This document shows, one piece after another, positions 28,471 to 37,458 of a stretch of 64,000 nucleotides of DNA; within the stretch, counting starts at the first letter, position 1, and every line of letters begins with the position of its first letter. A program made the position numbers and the translations under genes. The DNA comes from Cyanobium usitatum str. Tous. Lineage in GTDB: Bacteria; Cyanobacteriota; Cyanobacteriia; PCC-6307; Cyanobiaceae. The notes under the pieces are model-generated. The model was not told the origin of the DNA. It saw only the letters and a program-made list of their open reading frames with translations, and did no database searches. The stretch spans positions 56,881-120,880 of the forward strand of contig NZ_PXXO01000008.1 of the NCBI RefSeq assembly GCF_003011885.1. Direction: 5' to 3'.

Positions 28471-29182
28471 TGGCTTTATGCAAGCGGCTCTTTTCATACC
28501 AGTCAGCAAATTGGGGCGTCCAAGCCTGTAGGTGGGGCCACATCAGATCACAGAGCTCACGGATCTCCTGCTGGGCATCGAGCTTCGCCCGCAGGTCAAG
28601 GAAGTGCAGAAATGCCCGCAAGGTGAAGCTCACCACGAAGTGCTGGCGGTAGTCGAAGGGCAGGATGCCGCGGGCGTGCTCCTCGGCGAAGCCAGCCGCC
28701 AAAAGGTCGCGGTAGCGAGCTGCCGCAGCCCTGCAGAGCTCTAGATCTATGTAGCGCTGCTCTTCTGTGTAGGCGTATTTTTTGCCTTGCCGGTCGCTAT
28801 AGCTACCTATGGGCCGTAGATAGAACACCTCCTCCAGTTCCAGTTCATCATTGGCGGCCTTGCAGATGCGATCGCCGGTGTAGCGCATGGATTGCACGTC
28901 AAAGCTCACCCCCACCCGGTGGGTCCGCGCCTGCTGCATCACTGAGTGGGGAAACCAGCCAACGTTGAGCACGATTTGGGCGTGTTCTAAGGGGCCGTAG
29001 TGACCGCGCTCGCCGGCGAGAAGTCGTTTGATGCAGATCTCCCCTGCTTTGCTCTCCTCGGGCCAGTTGGCGGAGTCTGCCGCCACAAAGCCCTCGCTGT
29101 AGTCCTGATGCATTCCCGCATAAACGCACTGCTGGGGGTTAGGCGTAGCGGCGATCAGGTCAACGCGGAAACGGGAATCCAT
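28457..29182 (-). CDS. thyX: FAD-dependent thymidylate synthase
   Basis: A 241-residue flavin-dependent thymidylate synthase, making dTMP from dUMP with methylene-THF and NADPH. The ThyX motif is present in the variant RTHRVGVSFDVQSMRY (family RHRxxSxNExSxRY). HYGPLEHAQIVLNVGWFPHSV and the C-terminal FVVSFTLRAFLHFLDLR also match. The ATG giving MDSRFRVD is preferred; a TTG four codons upstream overlaps the txlA stop and is the alternative. Confidence 0.94.
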   Translation of the reverse strand: MDSRFRVDLIAATPNPQQCVYAGMHQDYSEGFVAADSANWPEESKAGEICIKRLLAGERGHYGPLEHAQIVLNVGWFPHSVMQQARTHRVGVSFDVQSMRYTGDRICKAANDELELEEVFYLRPIGSYSDRQGKKYAYTEEQRYIDLELCRAAAARYRDLLAAGFAEEHARGILPFDYRQHFVVSFTLRAFLHFLDLRAKLDAQQEIRELCDLMWPHLQAWTPQFADWYEKSRLHKARLAP

Positions 29183-29190
29183 GGCGGGCG

Positions 29191-29763
29191 TCAACCGTGG
29201 CTGCGGGGTCCGGCCATCGTGGCAGTAGCTGGCTCCGCTGCCGCAACTTCGCCAGCGGGTTGGCTCAGGTTGCTGACGGCACCCACTCCGGCCAGGGCCG
29301 GCAGGGGTTCGCCGGCGATCAGGGCGCTGCTGAGAGCGCGCAATTCGTTGAGGCTGCGGGCGCCAATCGAGCGGCCCACCGCTTCACCGGCAGCATTGAA
29401 CAGCTCTAGTTGGGGAATGCCGTTGACGTCGTAGCGCTCCAGCTCCGGCTGCCAGCGCGGATTGTCAACGTTGAGCAGCACCACATCGAGCTGGCCGCGG
29501 TGTTGGGCTTCGATCGTTTCCATTGCCGGAGCCATGGTGCGGCAGGCGTCGCACCAGTCGGCGTAGAACTCCACCAGCGTTGGCTTGCCATTGCGCAAGG
29601 CCACGGGTAGATCCAGGGATTGGCGCGCCAAGCGCTCCAGGGGAGCCTCCGGATTAAGTCCGCCCCGGAACCACAGCAGGCCCGCTGCCAGTAAGGCCGC
29701 CAGCACGACTAGCAGCAGCCGTTCGCTTGGCCCCAGGCCGGAATTCGGGGTGGAGTTGGTCAT
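29191..29763 (-). CDS. txlA: TxlA/HCF164-type membrane-anchored thioredoxin
   Basis: A 190-residue protein with one N-terminal membrane helix (LLLVVLAALLAAGLLWF) and a thioredoxin domain with the redox motif ADWCDACRTMAP. This matches TxlA, related to plant HCF164, which faces the thylakoid lumen and helps cytochrome b6f assembly. Ala/Pro/Thr-rich tail. thyX starts 9 bases downstream, and the upstream NIL/ferredoxin gene is divergent. Confidence 0.87.
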   Translation of the reverse strand: MTNSTPNSGLGPSERLLLVVLAALLAAGLLWFRGGLNPEAPLERLARQSLDLPVALRNGKPTLVEFYADWCDACRTMAPAMETIEAQHRGQLDVVLLNVDNPRWQPELERYDVNGIPQLELFNAAGEAVGRSIGARSLNELRALSSALIAGEPLPALAGVGAVSNLSQPAGEVAAAEPATATMAGPRSHG

Positions 29764-29833
29764 GACTGCACTTTGCCAGTGCTTGCTAGCGTTTTGCGGA
29801 GGTAAGCGTGCTTTTCCCGCGAACCGGATCCTC

Positions 29834-30247
29834 GTGAAACGGCGCCTAACCCTGCACTTTCCCCGCGAAGCGGTGCATCAGCCGATCACCTATCGGCTGG
29901 CGGTGGATTTCGATATCGCCGCCAAGATCCTGCGCGCCCAGATTTCCCCCAACCAGAGCGGCACCATGGTGGTGGAGCTCTCAGGCGACATCGACGAACT
30001 AACAGCGGCGGAAGCCTGGCTAGAAAGTCAGGGACTCGGCCTCAACCGGGCGCCTGGTCAGATAGACGTAGACCACGGTCTCTGTGTTGACTGCGGCCTC
30101 TGCTCGAGCGTTTGCCCCAGCGGTGCCCTCAGCTTGACCCAGTCGGCTTGGCAGCTGCAATTCGATGCGCAACGCTGCTTGGTGTGCGAACAGTGCATTC
30201 CGAGTTGCCCTCTGGATGCGATTTCCCTGGTGCTGGCTCCCCCGTGA
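29834..30247 (+). CDS. NIL-domain protein with two 4Fe-4S clusters
   Basis: A 137-residue protein. Residues 1-75 form a NIL domain (HQPITYRLAVDFDIAAKIL, GTMVVELSGDIDELTAAEAWL), a ligand-binding fold often found on methionine transporters. Residues 84-137 carry two ferredoxin-type cluster motifs, CVDCGLCSSVCPSGAL and CLVCEQCIPSCPLDAIS. This combination occurs in a conserved cyanobacterial protein of unknown electron partner. GTG start. The stop and the next gene's ATG overlap by one base. Confidence 0.86.
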   Translation: MKRRLTLHFPREAVHQPITYRLAVDFDIAAKILRAQISPNQSGTMVVELSGDIDELTAAEAWLESQGLGLNRAPGQIDVDHGLCVDCGLCSSVCPSGALSLTQSAWQLQFDAQRCLVCEQCIPSCPLDAISLVLAPP

Positions 30248-30720
30248 TGGCGATGTTGCGTCTGCTGTTGCTGCCCTTGCGGGCGCCGATGCTGCTGGTG
30301 CTGGTAGTGATATCCGTTTACGAGGGCTTGCAGTGGAGCCAGCCGCTCGAGGGTGCGGCAGCGTCGGGGATGGGGCAGTTATCCAGCTTGTTCTGGTCGC
30401 TTGACTGTCTCCACGCCTTGCTGGTGGTGGTGGTTTGCACCATGCCCGACCTGCTGCTGCAGCGGATTTCCAATTTGATGGCCGCCAGTCGGGTGATGAG
30501 CCTGGTGATCAGCCTGTTGATCGTCACGGTGGGTGGCCTCTATCTGCTCCACCTCAAAGTGCTCACCAATGTGCTGATCCTGGGCACCACTGTGTTGTTG
30601 GCACGCCTCGATCTAGCTCGGATTCGGGTGGCACCCCCGCCGGTGCTCCTGGCAGGGGTGCTGGGTGTGCTCGTGTTGTCAGGGGCATGGGTGGGCCGCT
30701 GGCTGGCAAGCGGTGGCTAG
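30247..30720 (+). CDS. Conserved membrane protein of unknown function
   Basis: A 157-residue protein with four hydrophobic helices (LLLLPLRAPMLLVLVVISVY, LDCLHALLVVVVCTMPDLLL, MSLVISLLIVTVGGLYLLH and a C-terminal LLAGVLGVLVLSGAWVG). No family recognised. It is coupled to the NIL/ferredoxin gene by a TGATG overlap, so the pair may work together at the membrane. It converges on the lytic transglycosylase gene with 4 bp overlap. Confidence 0.75.
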   Translation: MAMLRLLLLPLRAPMLLVLVVISVYEGLQWSQPLEGAAASGMGQLSSLFWSLDCLHALLVVVVCTMPDLLLQRISNLMAASRVMSLVISLLIVTVGGLYLLHLKVLTNVLILGTTVLLARLDLARIRVAPPPVLLAGVLGVLVLSGAWVGRWLASGG

Positions 30721-32717
30721 CAGCTAGCCAGCGGCCTCTCTTGAAAGTTCCAAAAGTTGCCGAGCACTTTTTTGACGTACAGCCGGGTTTCCGGGTAGGG
30801 GATGGCCTCTATCCATAGCTCCGGTTCCTGTTGCAGTTGGGGTGTCACCCAGCCAGCGGTGGCACCGGGGCCGGCGTTGTAGCTGGCAGCCATCAGCACG
30901 GGGTTGCCCTGCCACTGGCCCAGCAGTTGCTTTAGGTAGAGCGCGCCTAACTGGGCATTGCGGGCTGGGTCGGTGAGGTCATCGGCTGCCAGGGGCGTGC
31001 CGGCTAGTTCGGCGGCGGTGGCCGGCATCAGTTGGAGCAAGCCGATGGCACCGGCGCCGGAGCTCACCCCTGGGCTGAAGCGCGATTCCTGTTTTGCTAC
31101 GGCTGCCAGCAGGGTTGCCGGTACCCCGGCGGTTGAGCCAGCCTCCTCGAGCTCCGCCACGAAGCTGGCGGTTTGCAGGTCGAGCTCAAGCTGTTGGGCC
31201 AGGGCGCAGTTTGCATTCACCGGTAGGCGCAGGCTGGCTTGCTCGAGTTGGCCGAGTCCTATCCAGTGGTCTCCCACGGCCCGGCGTAGCCGGCCTTCCG
31301 TAATCAGCTCCTGGGGACTAGTGGGGGGGGAACTCCGCTCCGTGCGCCAGTGCTCCCAGGCTTCCAGGGGCTGGCCCAGGCGCCAGAGCCGGTCGATCTG
31401 CCAGTCGCCGCTGCCCAGGGGGTGCCATTGGGGTTGCACAAGGGCCGGGCTGCTGCGGGGATCGAGGTTGAGATCGCCGCGGCCTAGGCGCACCGCCGCC
31501 CGCCAGCCGTAGTAGCCGCCCGGATGCTGTTTGATCAGATCACTCCAGGTGCGTTGTGCTTGGGCGGTGGCGCCTTGCTGCTTCTGGCTGAAACCCAGCC
31601 AGAAGCGCTGGCGTCCCACCAGCCCCACTGGCAATTCGCGACCGATCGGCGCACTTAGCAGCGTTGTGGCCGTTGCCCATTGGCGCTTGAGCAGGGCCTG
31701 GCGGGCTTGCTGCCACTGCAGTTCCCAGCTGGCTGGATCGTTGGGCCAGCGCTGCAGCACCGCCAGCGTCGCGCCGATGTCGCCACTCTCCATCGCCCGC
31801 CGCGCCTGCACCGGGGCCGTGTCTTGCAGGGCAGAGGGCAGCCCCTTCAAGGCCTGGAGAGCCCTGGGCCCGGGCTGTTCGCTGAGCAGGGCTGCGGCCT
31901 CGCTGGCCTGGCTGGAGCGCGGCGCGGATTTGGCCAGTTGCAGCAGCAGACTTTCGGCCTGGGCCTGCTGCTGGCTGCCGCCACCGAGCAGGGCCCGGCT
32001 GAGGGCTAGCTGGGTTGCTGGGCTCGGTGGACTGCCCTTGAGGCAGCTCAGGGCAGCGGCCGAGTCGCCTAGCTGGGCCAGGCCCCTGGCCAATTGGTCC
32101 CGCTGGCCAGGGGTAGCTGCTGCGGCCGTGCTCTGGCAGGCCTGGCGCAAGCGTGGCCCCGCACCGGGCCAGCGCACACCGTGACGGGCCAGGTGCAGGG
32201 CTGCCTGGAGGCGATCTGCGTCGCTCGGGCCCGCCTCCACGGCCGCCGCTAGGGCCGCGGGATGGGCGGCGAAGCGGCTGCGTAGTTTCTGCCGCAGCTG
32301 GGACTGCTGCCGGCCCAGGGCATAAAGCCCATCGGCTGAGGCGGGCGTGTCGGGGAAGCGCCGCACAAGCTGCTGCCAGCGTTGCTGGGCGGCTGCCTGA
32401 TCACCTAGGGATTCGGCGGCCAGGGCATCGCGTTTGAGCACCAGGGCGGCTAGTTCATCGCCACCCCAGCCCTGGCCGCGCAGCAACCGGCGCTCGCCGG
32501 CTAGGTCGCCTTTTGCCTGGCGCGGCAGCAGCAGCAAGCTGGCCTCCCGCCGCCGCTCCGGATCGGGCGAGAACCGCCGCAGGCGCTTCAGGGTTGGGGT
32601 GGGTGTGCTGGGGTCTGGCGCGGGAATCAGGGTCAGCAGTGCCCTGCCGCCCACCAAGGCGGCGCCGCTGCCCAAGCAGGTGAGGGCCAGCAGCAGGGGG
32701 AGGCGAGCCAAGGGCAA
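30717..32717 (-). CDS. Soluble-lytic-transglycosylase (Slt-type) protein
   Basis: A 666-residue peptidoglycan lytic transglycosylase. An N-terminal hydrophobic segment (LPLLLALTCLGSGAALVGG) anchors or exports it, a long Ala/Leu/Gln-rich helical superhelix follows (about 60-480), and the C-terminal SLT domain has AVAKQESRFSPGVSS with the catalytic Glu, GLLQLMPATAAEL and MAASYNAGPGA. It starts with TTG because no ATG is available before the conserved region. Likely involved in cell-wall turnover. Confidence 0.88.
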   Translation of the reverse strand: MPLARLPLLLALTCLGSGAALVGGRALLTLIPAPDPSTPTPTLKRLRRFSPDPERRREASLLLLPRQAKGDLAGERRLLRGQGWGGDELAALVLKRDALAAESLGDQAAAQQRWQQLVRRFPDTPASADGLYALGRQQSQLRQKLRSRFAAHPAALAAAVEAGPSDADRLQAALHLARHGVRWPGAGPRLRQACQSTAAAATPGQRDQLARGLAQLGDSAAALSCLKGSPPSPATQLALSRALLGGGSQQQAQAESLLLQLAKSAPRSSQASEAAALLSEQPGPRALQALKGLPSALQDTAPVQARRAMESGDIGATLAVLQRWPNDPASWELQWQQARQALLKRQWATATTLLSAPIGRELPVGLVGRQRFWLGFSQKQQGATAQAQRTWSDLIKQHPGGYYGWRAAVRLGRGDLNLDPRSSPALVQPQWHPLGSGDWQIDRLWRLGQPLEAWEHWRTERSSPPTSPQELITEGRLRRAVGDHWIGLGQLEQASLRLPVNANCALAQQLELDLQTASFVAELEEAGSTAGVPATLLAAVAKQESRFSPGVSSGAGAIGLLQLMPATAAELAGTPLAADDLTDPARNAQLGALYLKQLLGQWQGNPVLMAASYNAGPGATAGWVTPQLQQEPELWIEAIPYPETRLYVKKVLGNFWNFQERPLASC

Positions 32718-32766
32718 TAGCGGCGCAGCTTCGGCATTCTGGGGAGGTGTGAATCCCGCTTAGCTG

Positions 32767-32982
32767 GTGCGCCTGCCCTCCCTACCCCCCTATCTCTCCA
32801 CCTTGCCTGGGGCAGAGCAGCGGTTGCGGGCTCTGCGGGTGCTGGCGGTATCGGGCCTGGTGCTGCTGCTGCGCCCCTTTTGGCCATTGAGCTGGCTGCC
32901 GGGCTGGGTGGTTGGTGCGCTGCTGCTCTGGACGATTGGCGAACTGGTGCTCTGGATCTGGTGGCCCCGCCGCTGGCGCTGA
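32767..32982 (+). CDS. Small membrane protein, hypothetical
   Basis: A 71-residue protein with two hydrophobic segments (LAVSGLVLLLRPF, VVGALLLWTIGELVLWIWW) separated by WPLSWLPGW. GTG start. Divergent from the lytic transglycosylase gene (49 bp) and upstream of glmM in the same direction. I do not recognise a family. Coding reality rests on the membrane-protein composition and the gap it fills. Confidence 0.6.
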   Translation: MRLPSLPPYLSTLPGAEQRLRALRVLAVSGLVLLLRPFWPLSWLPGWVVGALLLWTIGELVLWIWWPRRWR

Positions 32983-33078
32983 ATGGGCTCAGGCCCCTAC
33001 CTGGCCCAGGCCAGCCATGGCGAGCGTTTTGCAGCAGCCCACGTAACCTGAGCACCACTGAGGCATCTGCTGCTGCCC

Positions 33079-34485
33079 ATGGCCGACCTGGCTCCCCATC
33101 CCGTTGGCCTGCCCCTGCGGGGTGGTGTGGCCGGTTTCGGGACCGATGGCATCCGTGGCCGGGTGGGAACCCAGGTGAGCCCGGCTTTGGCTTTGCAGGT
33201 TGGCTTCTGGTGCGGCCAGGTGTTGCCCCAGGGGGCGCCGGTGCTCATCGGCATGGATTCCCGTAGCAGTGGCCCGATGCTGGTGGCGGCGCTTACCGCC
33301 GGGCTCACCGCTGCAGGTAGGGAGGTATGGACCCTGGGTCTATGCCCTACGCCAGCGATTCCTGGCGCCATTCGCCGTCTTGGCGCGGCTGGCGGTCTGA
33401 TGGTGTCCGCCAGCCACAACCCCCCTGAAGACAACGGCATCAAGGTGTTTGGGGCCTCCGGCGCCAAGCTGAGCCGCGGCCAGCAGCAGGCGATCGAGGC
33501 TGGGCTGCAGGGGGTTGGGGCTGGACCGGCAATAGGTGCTTCCGGCGGCTTCTTGGGCACAGGAGTTGTGCACGACCGCCCCGATTTACTAGCCGACTAC
33601 CAGCGGTCCTTGGTGGCGAGCGTGATGGGTCGGCGCTTAGAAGGTTGCAAGATTGTGCTGGACCTTTGTTGGGGCTCGGCTTCTGCCTGTGGAGAGGCGG
33701 TGTTTCGGGCCTTAGGCGCGGAACTCACCGTGCTGCACGGCAAGCCGGATGGAACCCGCATCAACGTGGACTGCGGCAGCACCCACCTTGAGCCGCTCAG
33801 ACGCGCGGTGCTGGAGAGCGGAGCCAGCATGGGTTTTGGCTTCGATGGCGATGCAGATCGGATGCTGGCGGTGGATGGCCGGGGCCGGGTGGTGGATGGT
33901 GACCAGATCCTTTATCTCTGGGGATCGTCCCTGCTTGATGCGGGCCAGTTGCCGGCCAATCGCATCGTTGCCACGGTGATGTCAAACCTCGGCTTTGAGC
34001 GTGCCTGGCAGGCCAAGGGAGGGGTGCTCGAGCGCACCGCCGTTGGTGATCAATACGTCCACCAGGCGATGGAGCAGATGGGCGCTGGCCTGGGTGGCGA
34101 GCAGTCGGGCCATATTTTGTCGGCCCGCCACGGCATGAGTGGCGATGGGCTGCTCACCGCTTTGCAAGTGGCCACGCTGTTGCACCGCAGTGGCCAATCA
34201 CTGGCCGACTGGATGGATAGCAGTTTCAAGCCCTACCCCCAGGCCCTGTTGAATGTGACGGTGCCAGACCGGCAACGGCGCCAGCAGTGGCAAGCCTGCG
34301 AGCCGCTGCGGCTCGCTGTGGAGCAGGCGGAGATTGAGATGGAGGGTCGTGGCCGGGTGCTGGTGCGCGCCAGTGGCACCGAACCACTGCTGAGGGTGAT
34401 GGTGGAGGCCGCCGATCAGCAGCTGGTGGACCACTGGTCAAGCCAGCTGGCTGCTGCAGCGGAGCAGCACCTCAACGCGGCCTAG
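33079..34485 (+). CDS. glmM: Phosphoglucosamine mutase
   Basis: A 468-residue alpha-D-phosphohexomutase converting glucosamine-6-P to glucosamine-1-P for UDP-GlcNAc, the precursor of peptidoglycan and LPS. The N-terminal FGTDGIRGRVG, the phosphoserine loop MVSASHNPPEDNGIK, the metal loop GFDGDADRMLAVD and the C-terminal RVLVRASGTEPLLRVMVE are intact. The 3' end overlaps the convergent BadF-type kinase gene by 14 bp. Confidence 0.95.
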   Translation: MADLAPHPVGLPLRGGVAGFGTDGIRGRVGTQVSPALALQVGFWCGQVLPQGAPVLIGMDSRSSGPMLVAALTAGLTAAGREVWTLGLCPTPAIPGAIRRLGAAGGLMVSASHNPPEDNGIKVFGASGAKLSRGQQQAIEAGLQGVGAGPAIGASGGFLGTGVVHDRPDLLADYQRSLVASVMGRRLEGCKIVLDLCWGSASACGEAVFRALGAELTVLHGKPDGTRINVDCGSTHLEPLRRAVLESGASMGFGFDGDADRMLAVDGRGRVVDGDQILYLWGSSLLDAGQLPANRIVATVMSNLGFERAWQAKGGVLERTAVGDQYVHQAMEQMGAGLGGEQSGHILSARHGMSGDGLLTALQVATLLHRSGQSLADWMDSSFKPYPQALLNVTVPDRQRRQQWQACEPLRLAVEQAEIEMEGRGRVLVRASGTEPLLRVMVEAADQQLVDHWSSQLAAAAEQHLNAA

Positions 34486-35446
34486 CTTCCAGGCATTCCC
34501 GAGCCAGGCTCAGGGCTCCGCTGCAGGCATCTGCGGCGGGGACCTGCAGTTGAGCGCCTGGGCAGCACTCCCCAAGGCAGGCCTCCAGCCGGCAGCGCAG
34601 CAAGGCAAGGTGCTCCAGCGCCCCGCCCATGGGCCACACTCGCGGGGCACTTAGCTGCAGCCTTGTGCAGATGGTGGCTGCCATTAATGCCAGGGCCTGG
34701 GCGGAGCGCTCCACAACGGCGGCGGCGCCAGCATCACCCTCGTTAGCGGCGTCCGCCACCAGCGGTGCCAGGCGGGCGAAGCCAGCGGCCCCGAAGCCAG
34801 GCTCCACAACCAAAGCTTTGATGGCCTGAGCGGCCTGGGGGTCGCCTGGGCTCACATTCAGTCCGGCCCAGATCCGGGCTCGCAGGGGTGAATCGGGCTG
34901 GCGTCCATCCGCCATCGCCAAGCTGAGGGCTAGGCCATCGCGGCCGATGTCCGTGGCCGAGCCAGCCCCATCTAGCAGCCAGCCCCAGCCGGAGCAGCGG
35001 TGTTCCTGGCCTGCCGGATTGCGCCCAACGGCGATGGTGCCAGTGCCGCTGATCACAACGATGCCTCCCTGGTGGTGGTTGCCCATGGCTCCGCGCAGGG
35101 CAGTGCGCTCATCTCCCGTGACTACTACGCGCTCCAGGGGTAGTTGCAGGGCTTCGGCCGCCAGCTGCCGGCCCAGCTCCTGGACGGAGCTGCCCACTTC
35201 GATGCCGCTGGCGCCAATGCCGGCGGCTAGCAGGGGCGTGCCGGCGTGCGGCAGATGCAGGCGGGCCTGCGCCAGGCTGCCTTGAAGGGCCTGGCGGAAG
35301 CGGGTGGGGCCGTCAGCTGCGGCCAGGTGGCACACTCCAGGTCCCTGGCCTTCACCTAGCAGCTCACCACTGCAGGCATCGCTGAGGCGACAGCTGGTGT
35401 GGGTTTGGCCAGCGTCGAAGCCGGCAATCAGGCTTGGCTCAGCCAC
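34472..35446 (-). CDS. BadF/BadG-family ATPase, probable N-acetylglucosamine kinase type
   Basis: A 324-residue ASKHA-fold kinase. IAGFDAGQTHTSCRLSD is the phosphate-1 motif, VVISGTGTIAVGRN the phosphate-2, and WPMGGALEHL lies near the adenosine motif. The block GWGWLLDGAGSATDIGRDGL is typical of eukaryote-like N-acetylglucosamine kinases. Its position beside glmM fits amino-sugar recycling, but the substrate is inference. The start overlaps the ictB 3' end on the same strand by 8 bp. Confidence 0.83.
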   Translation of the reverse strand: MAEPSLIAGFDAGQTHTSCRLSDACSGELLGEGQGPGVCHLAAADGPTRFRQALQGSLAQARLHLPHAGTPLLAAGIGASGIEVGSSVQELGRQLAAEALQLPLERVVVTGDERTALRGAMGNHHQGGIVVISGTGTIAVGRNPAGQEHRCSGWGWLLDGAGSATDIGRDGLALSLAMADGRQPDSPLRARIWAGLNVSPGDPQAAQAIKALVVEPGFGAAGFARLAPLVADAANEGDAGAAAVVERSAQALALMAATICTRLQLSAPRVWPMGGALEHLALLRCRLEACLGECCPGAQLQVPAADACSGALSLARECLEARPR

Positions 35447-36734
35447 GACCTTCGGCGCGGCTAGCTCCGGCCGCCAGGGTGGCGATGCAAAACCAGCCGC
35501 TCAGTTGCACCTCCGGCCGGAAAAAGATCGTGTCGGTTAGTCCCTGCACCGTGAGCCCAGCAATTACGGCGATCGCCGCCATGGCCGGCAGGCTGAAGCA
35601 GCTATCCCTGCGCCAGAGGCTGGTGGCGCTGCGCAGGCTGGCCAGCAGCAGGCCGATCCCGGCCAGCAGGCCAGGAATGCCGGCTTCTACCGCCAGCTCC
35701 AGGGGGATGGAGTAAGCGCTGAGCGCGTTGAACTTGGGTTGCTGAAACAGCGGATAGATCTGGTTAAAAGCGTCGTTGCCGGGGCCGATGCCAAGCCACG
35801 GGCGGGCCTGGACCATATCCAGCGCTGCAAGCCAGACGTTGATGCGGAAGTTGTTGGAGCTGTCTTGCCGGCCGGCCACCAGGCTCATCACCCGCACTCG
35901 CAGAGGCTCCACCTGGGTAACTAGCACCACGAGCAGGGCGGCCCCGCCTAGCAGCAGCAGCAAGGGAAACAGGCGCCGCCAGAGCAAGGGCCAGGCCCGG
36001 GTGGCCCGCACGGCTAGCAGCAGCAAGATCACTGCCGCCTCGGCCACCAAACCCATCCAGGCGCCGCGGCTGAAGGTGAGCACCAGGGCGGCGACGCCCA
36101 GCACCAGGGCAGTGAGAGCAAAGAGCTTGCGGGCTCGCCCCGGCCAGCGCAGCAGGGCCACGAGGGCTAGGGGCAGCACCGGCAGCAGATAACCCGCCAG
36201 CAGGTTGGGGTTTTCGAGGGTGCTGTAAATGCGCACCGTGCCATCGGCCACGGAGTTGGGGTCAGCCCAGCGGGCTAGTTCGCCGCTATCGCCGTAGAGC
36301 TGGCGGATACCGATCACGCAGGTGACCAGGTTTCCAGCCAGCAGCGCAGCCACGATCCGGTCCCACCAGACCGGCGCCAGGGTCAGCAGTTGGCGCATCA
36401 GGGCGTAAACGCCCAGATAGCTCACAAGTTTGACCAGCCCCTTGGCGGCGGCCAGGGGCACCGGTGAGAAGCCTGTGGCCAGCAGGGCGATGGCCAGGAT
36501 CCCCAGAATCCAGCGGTCGATCTCCACCAGCGGTCCAGGGGTAGTGGTCAGGGCCAGCAGCAGCCATAGGAGGCCACTGGCCAGCACCAGCAGGCTGAGG
36601 CCGCTGCGGGTTACCAGGGGCAGGCCAACCATCAGGGCGCAGAGCACCAGGCCGGCTATCAGGGTTAGCTGCCGCCCCAGGGGACCACTGTCAGCGCGCT
36701 GCAGGCAGCCCTGCCAGCGCAACAAAATTGGCAT
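35439..36734 (-). CDS. ictB: IctB-family membrane protein (O-antigen-ligase fold)
   Basis: A 431-residue polytopic protein with about 11 helices. The diagnostic IctB region is present: RIYSTLENPNLLAGYLLP, TFSRGAWMGLV, and a large loop containing RPWLGIGPGNDAFNQIYP and the LQGLTDTIFFRPEVQL end. IctB was first linked to inorganic carbon accumulation but shares the fold of O-antigen ligases, so a glycan-ligase role is equally possible. The start was placed at the ATG giving MPILLRWQG. Confidence 0.84.
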   Translation of the reverse strand: MPILLRWQGCLQRADSGPLGRQLTLIAGLVLCALMVGLPLVTRSGLSLLVLASGLLWLLLALTTTPGPLVEIDRWILGILAIALLATGFSPVPLAAAKGLVKLVSYLGVYALMRQLLTLAPVWWDRIVAALLAGNLVTCVIGIRQLYGDSGELARWADPNSVADGTVRIYSTLENPNLLAGYLLPVLPLALVALLRWPGRARKLFALTALVLGVAALVLTFSRGAWMGLVAEAAVILLLLAVRATRAWPLLWRRLFPLLLLLGGAALLVVLVTQVEPLRVRVMSLVAGRQDSSNNFRINVWLAALDMVQARPWLGIGPGNDAFNQIYPLFQQPKFNALSAYSIPLELAVEAGIPGLLAGIGLLLASLRSATSLWRRDSCFSLPAMAAIAVIAGLTVQGLTDTIFFRPEVQLSGWFCIATLAAGASRAEGRG

Positions 36735-36765
36735 TGGGGGGGCGCTCAAGGGGTGCAGCCTGGCT

Positions 36766-37458
36766 TCAGGCCCGATTATCAACCGCTTCAAGCTGATCTT
36801 CCAGGTTGGTCAGGCCTTCCAGGTTGCGGTCGTTGCGTTGGTAGAGCACCCGGTAGACCGGCAACCCCTGGCTCAGCACGTAGGTTTCGCGCTCGGTTGG
36901 AACCGCCAGGGGGTTGCCGGCACGCCAGGGGCGCCCATATGCGGCCGGGCGATCGAAGCCGCCGCTGGCCTCGATCAGCTGCACCATCGGTGTGATCACC
37001 GCCAGCACATCGCTCTGAATAAACAGCTCACGGCCAGGCCCCAGCGCCTCGGCCAGGGCCGCCAGCAGGGCGGGCTGCAGCACCCGCCGCTTTTGATGCT
37101 TTTGCTTAAACCAGGGATCTGGAAACTGGATGGTCACCCGCTGCAGCAGCCCGGCTGGCAGGGCCACTAGCCAGTCCTGCAGGCTGATGTTGGCGTTGCA
37201 GAACAGGTAGTGGAGGTTGCCGAGCCCCAGGGCCTGGCGGTCGGCTTCGGCGGCATCCACCAAGGGCCGGCGGATTTCAACACCTAAATAGTTGCAGTTG
37301 GGCTGGTGCTGGGCCAGGGCCAGTAGGAAGCGGCCGCGGGCGCAGCCAATGTCCAGATGCAGGGGGAGATCCGGCTGACTGAAAAGCTCGGCTGGCGGCG
37401 GCAGGGGCCGGGGTAGCTGGAAAAAGCGGCTGAGTGGATTGACGTGCTGGCGCACCAT
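36766..37458 (-). CDS. trmB: tRNA (guanine-N7)-methyltransferase
   Basis: A 230-residue SAM-dependent enzyme that forms m7G46 in tRNAs. The SAM-binding motif is [16 protein letters not shown], followed by [34 protein letters not shown] and [16 protein letters not shown]. Its start shares one base with the stop of the FIST-domain gene (TGATG type), giving an operon with FIST upstream. Confidence 0.94.
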   Translation of the reverse strand: MVRQHVNPLSRFFQLPRPLPPPAELFSQPDLPLHLDIGCARGRFLLALAQHQPNCNYLGVEIRRPLVDAAEADRQALGLGNLHYLFCNANISLQDWLVALPAGLLQRVTIQFPDPWFKQKHQKRRVLQPALLAALAEALGPGRELFIQSDVLAVITPMVQLIEASGGFDRPAAYGRPWRAGNPLAVPTERETYVLSQGLPVYRVLYQRNDRNLEGLTNLEDQLEAVDNRA

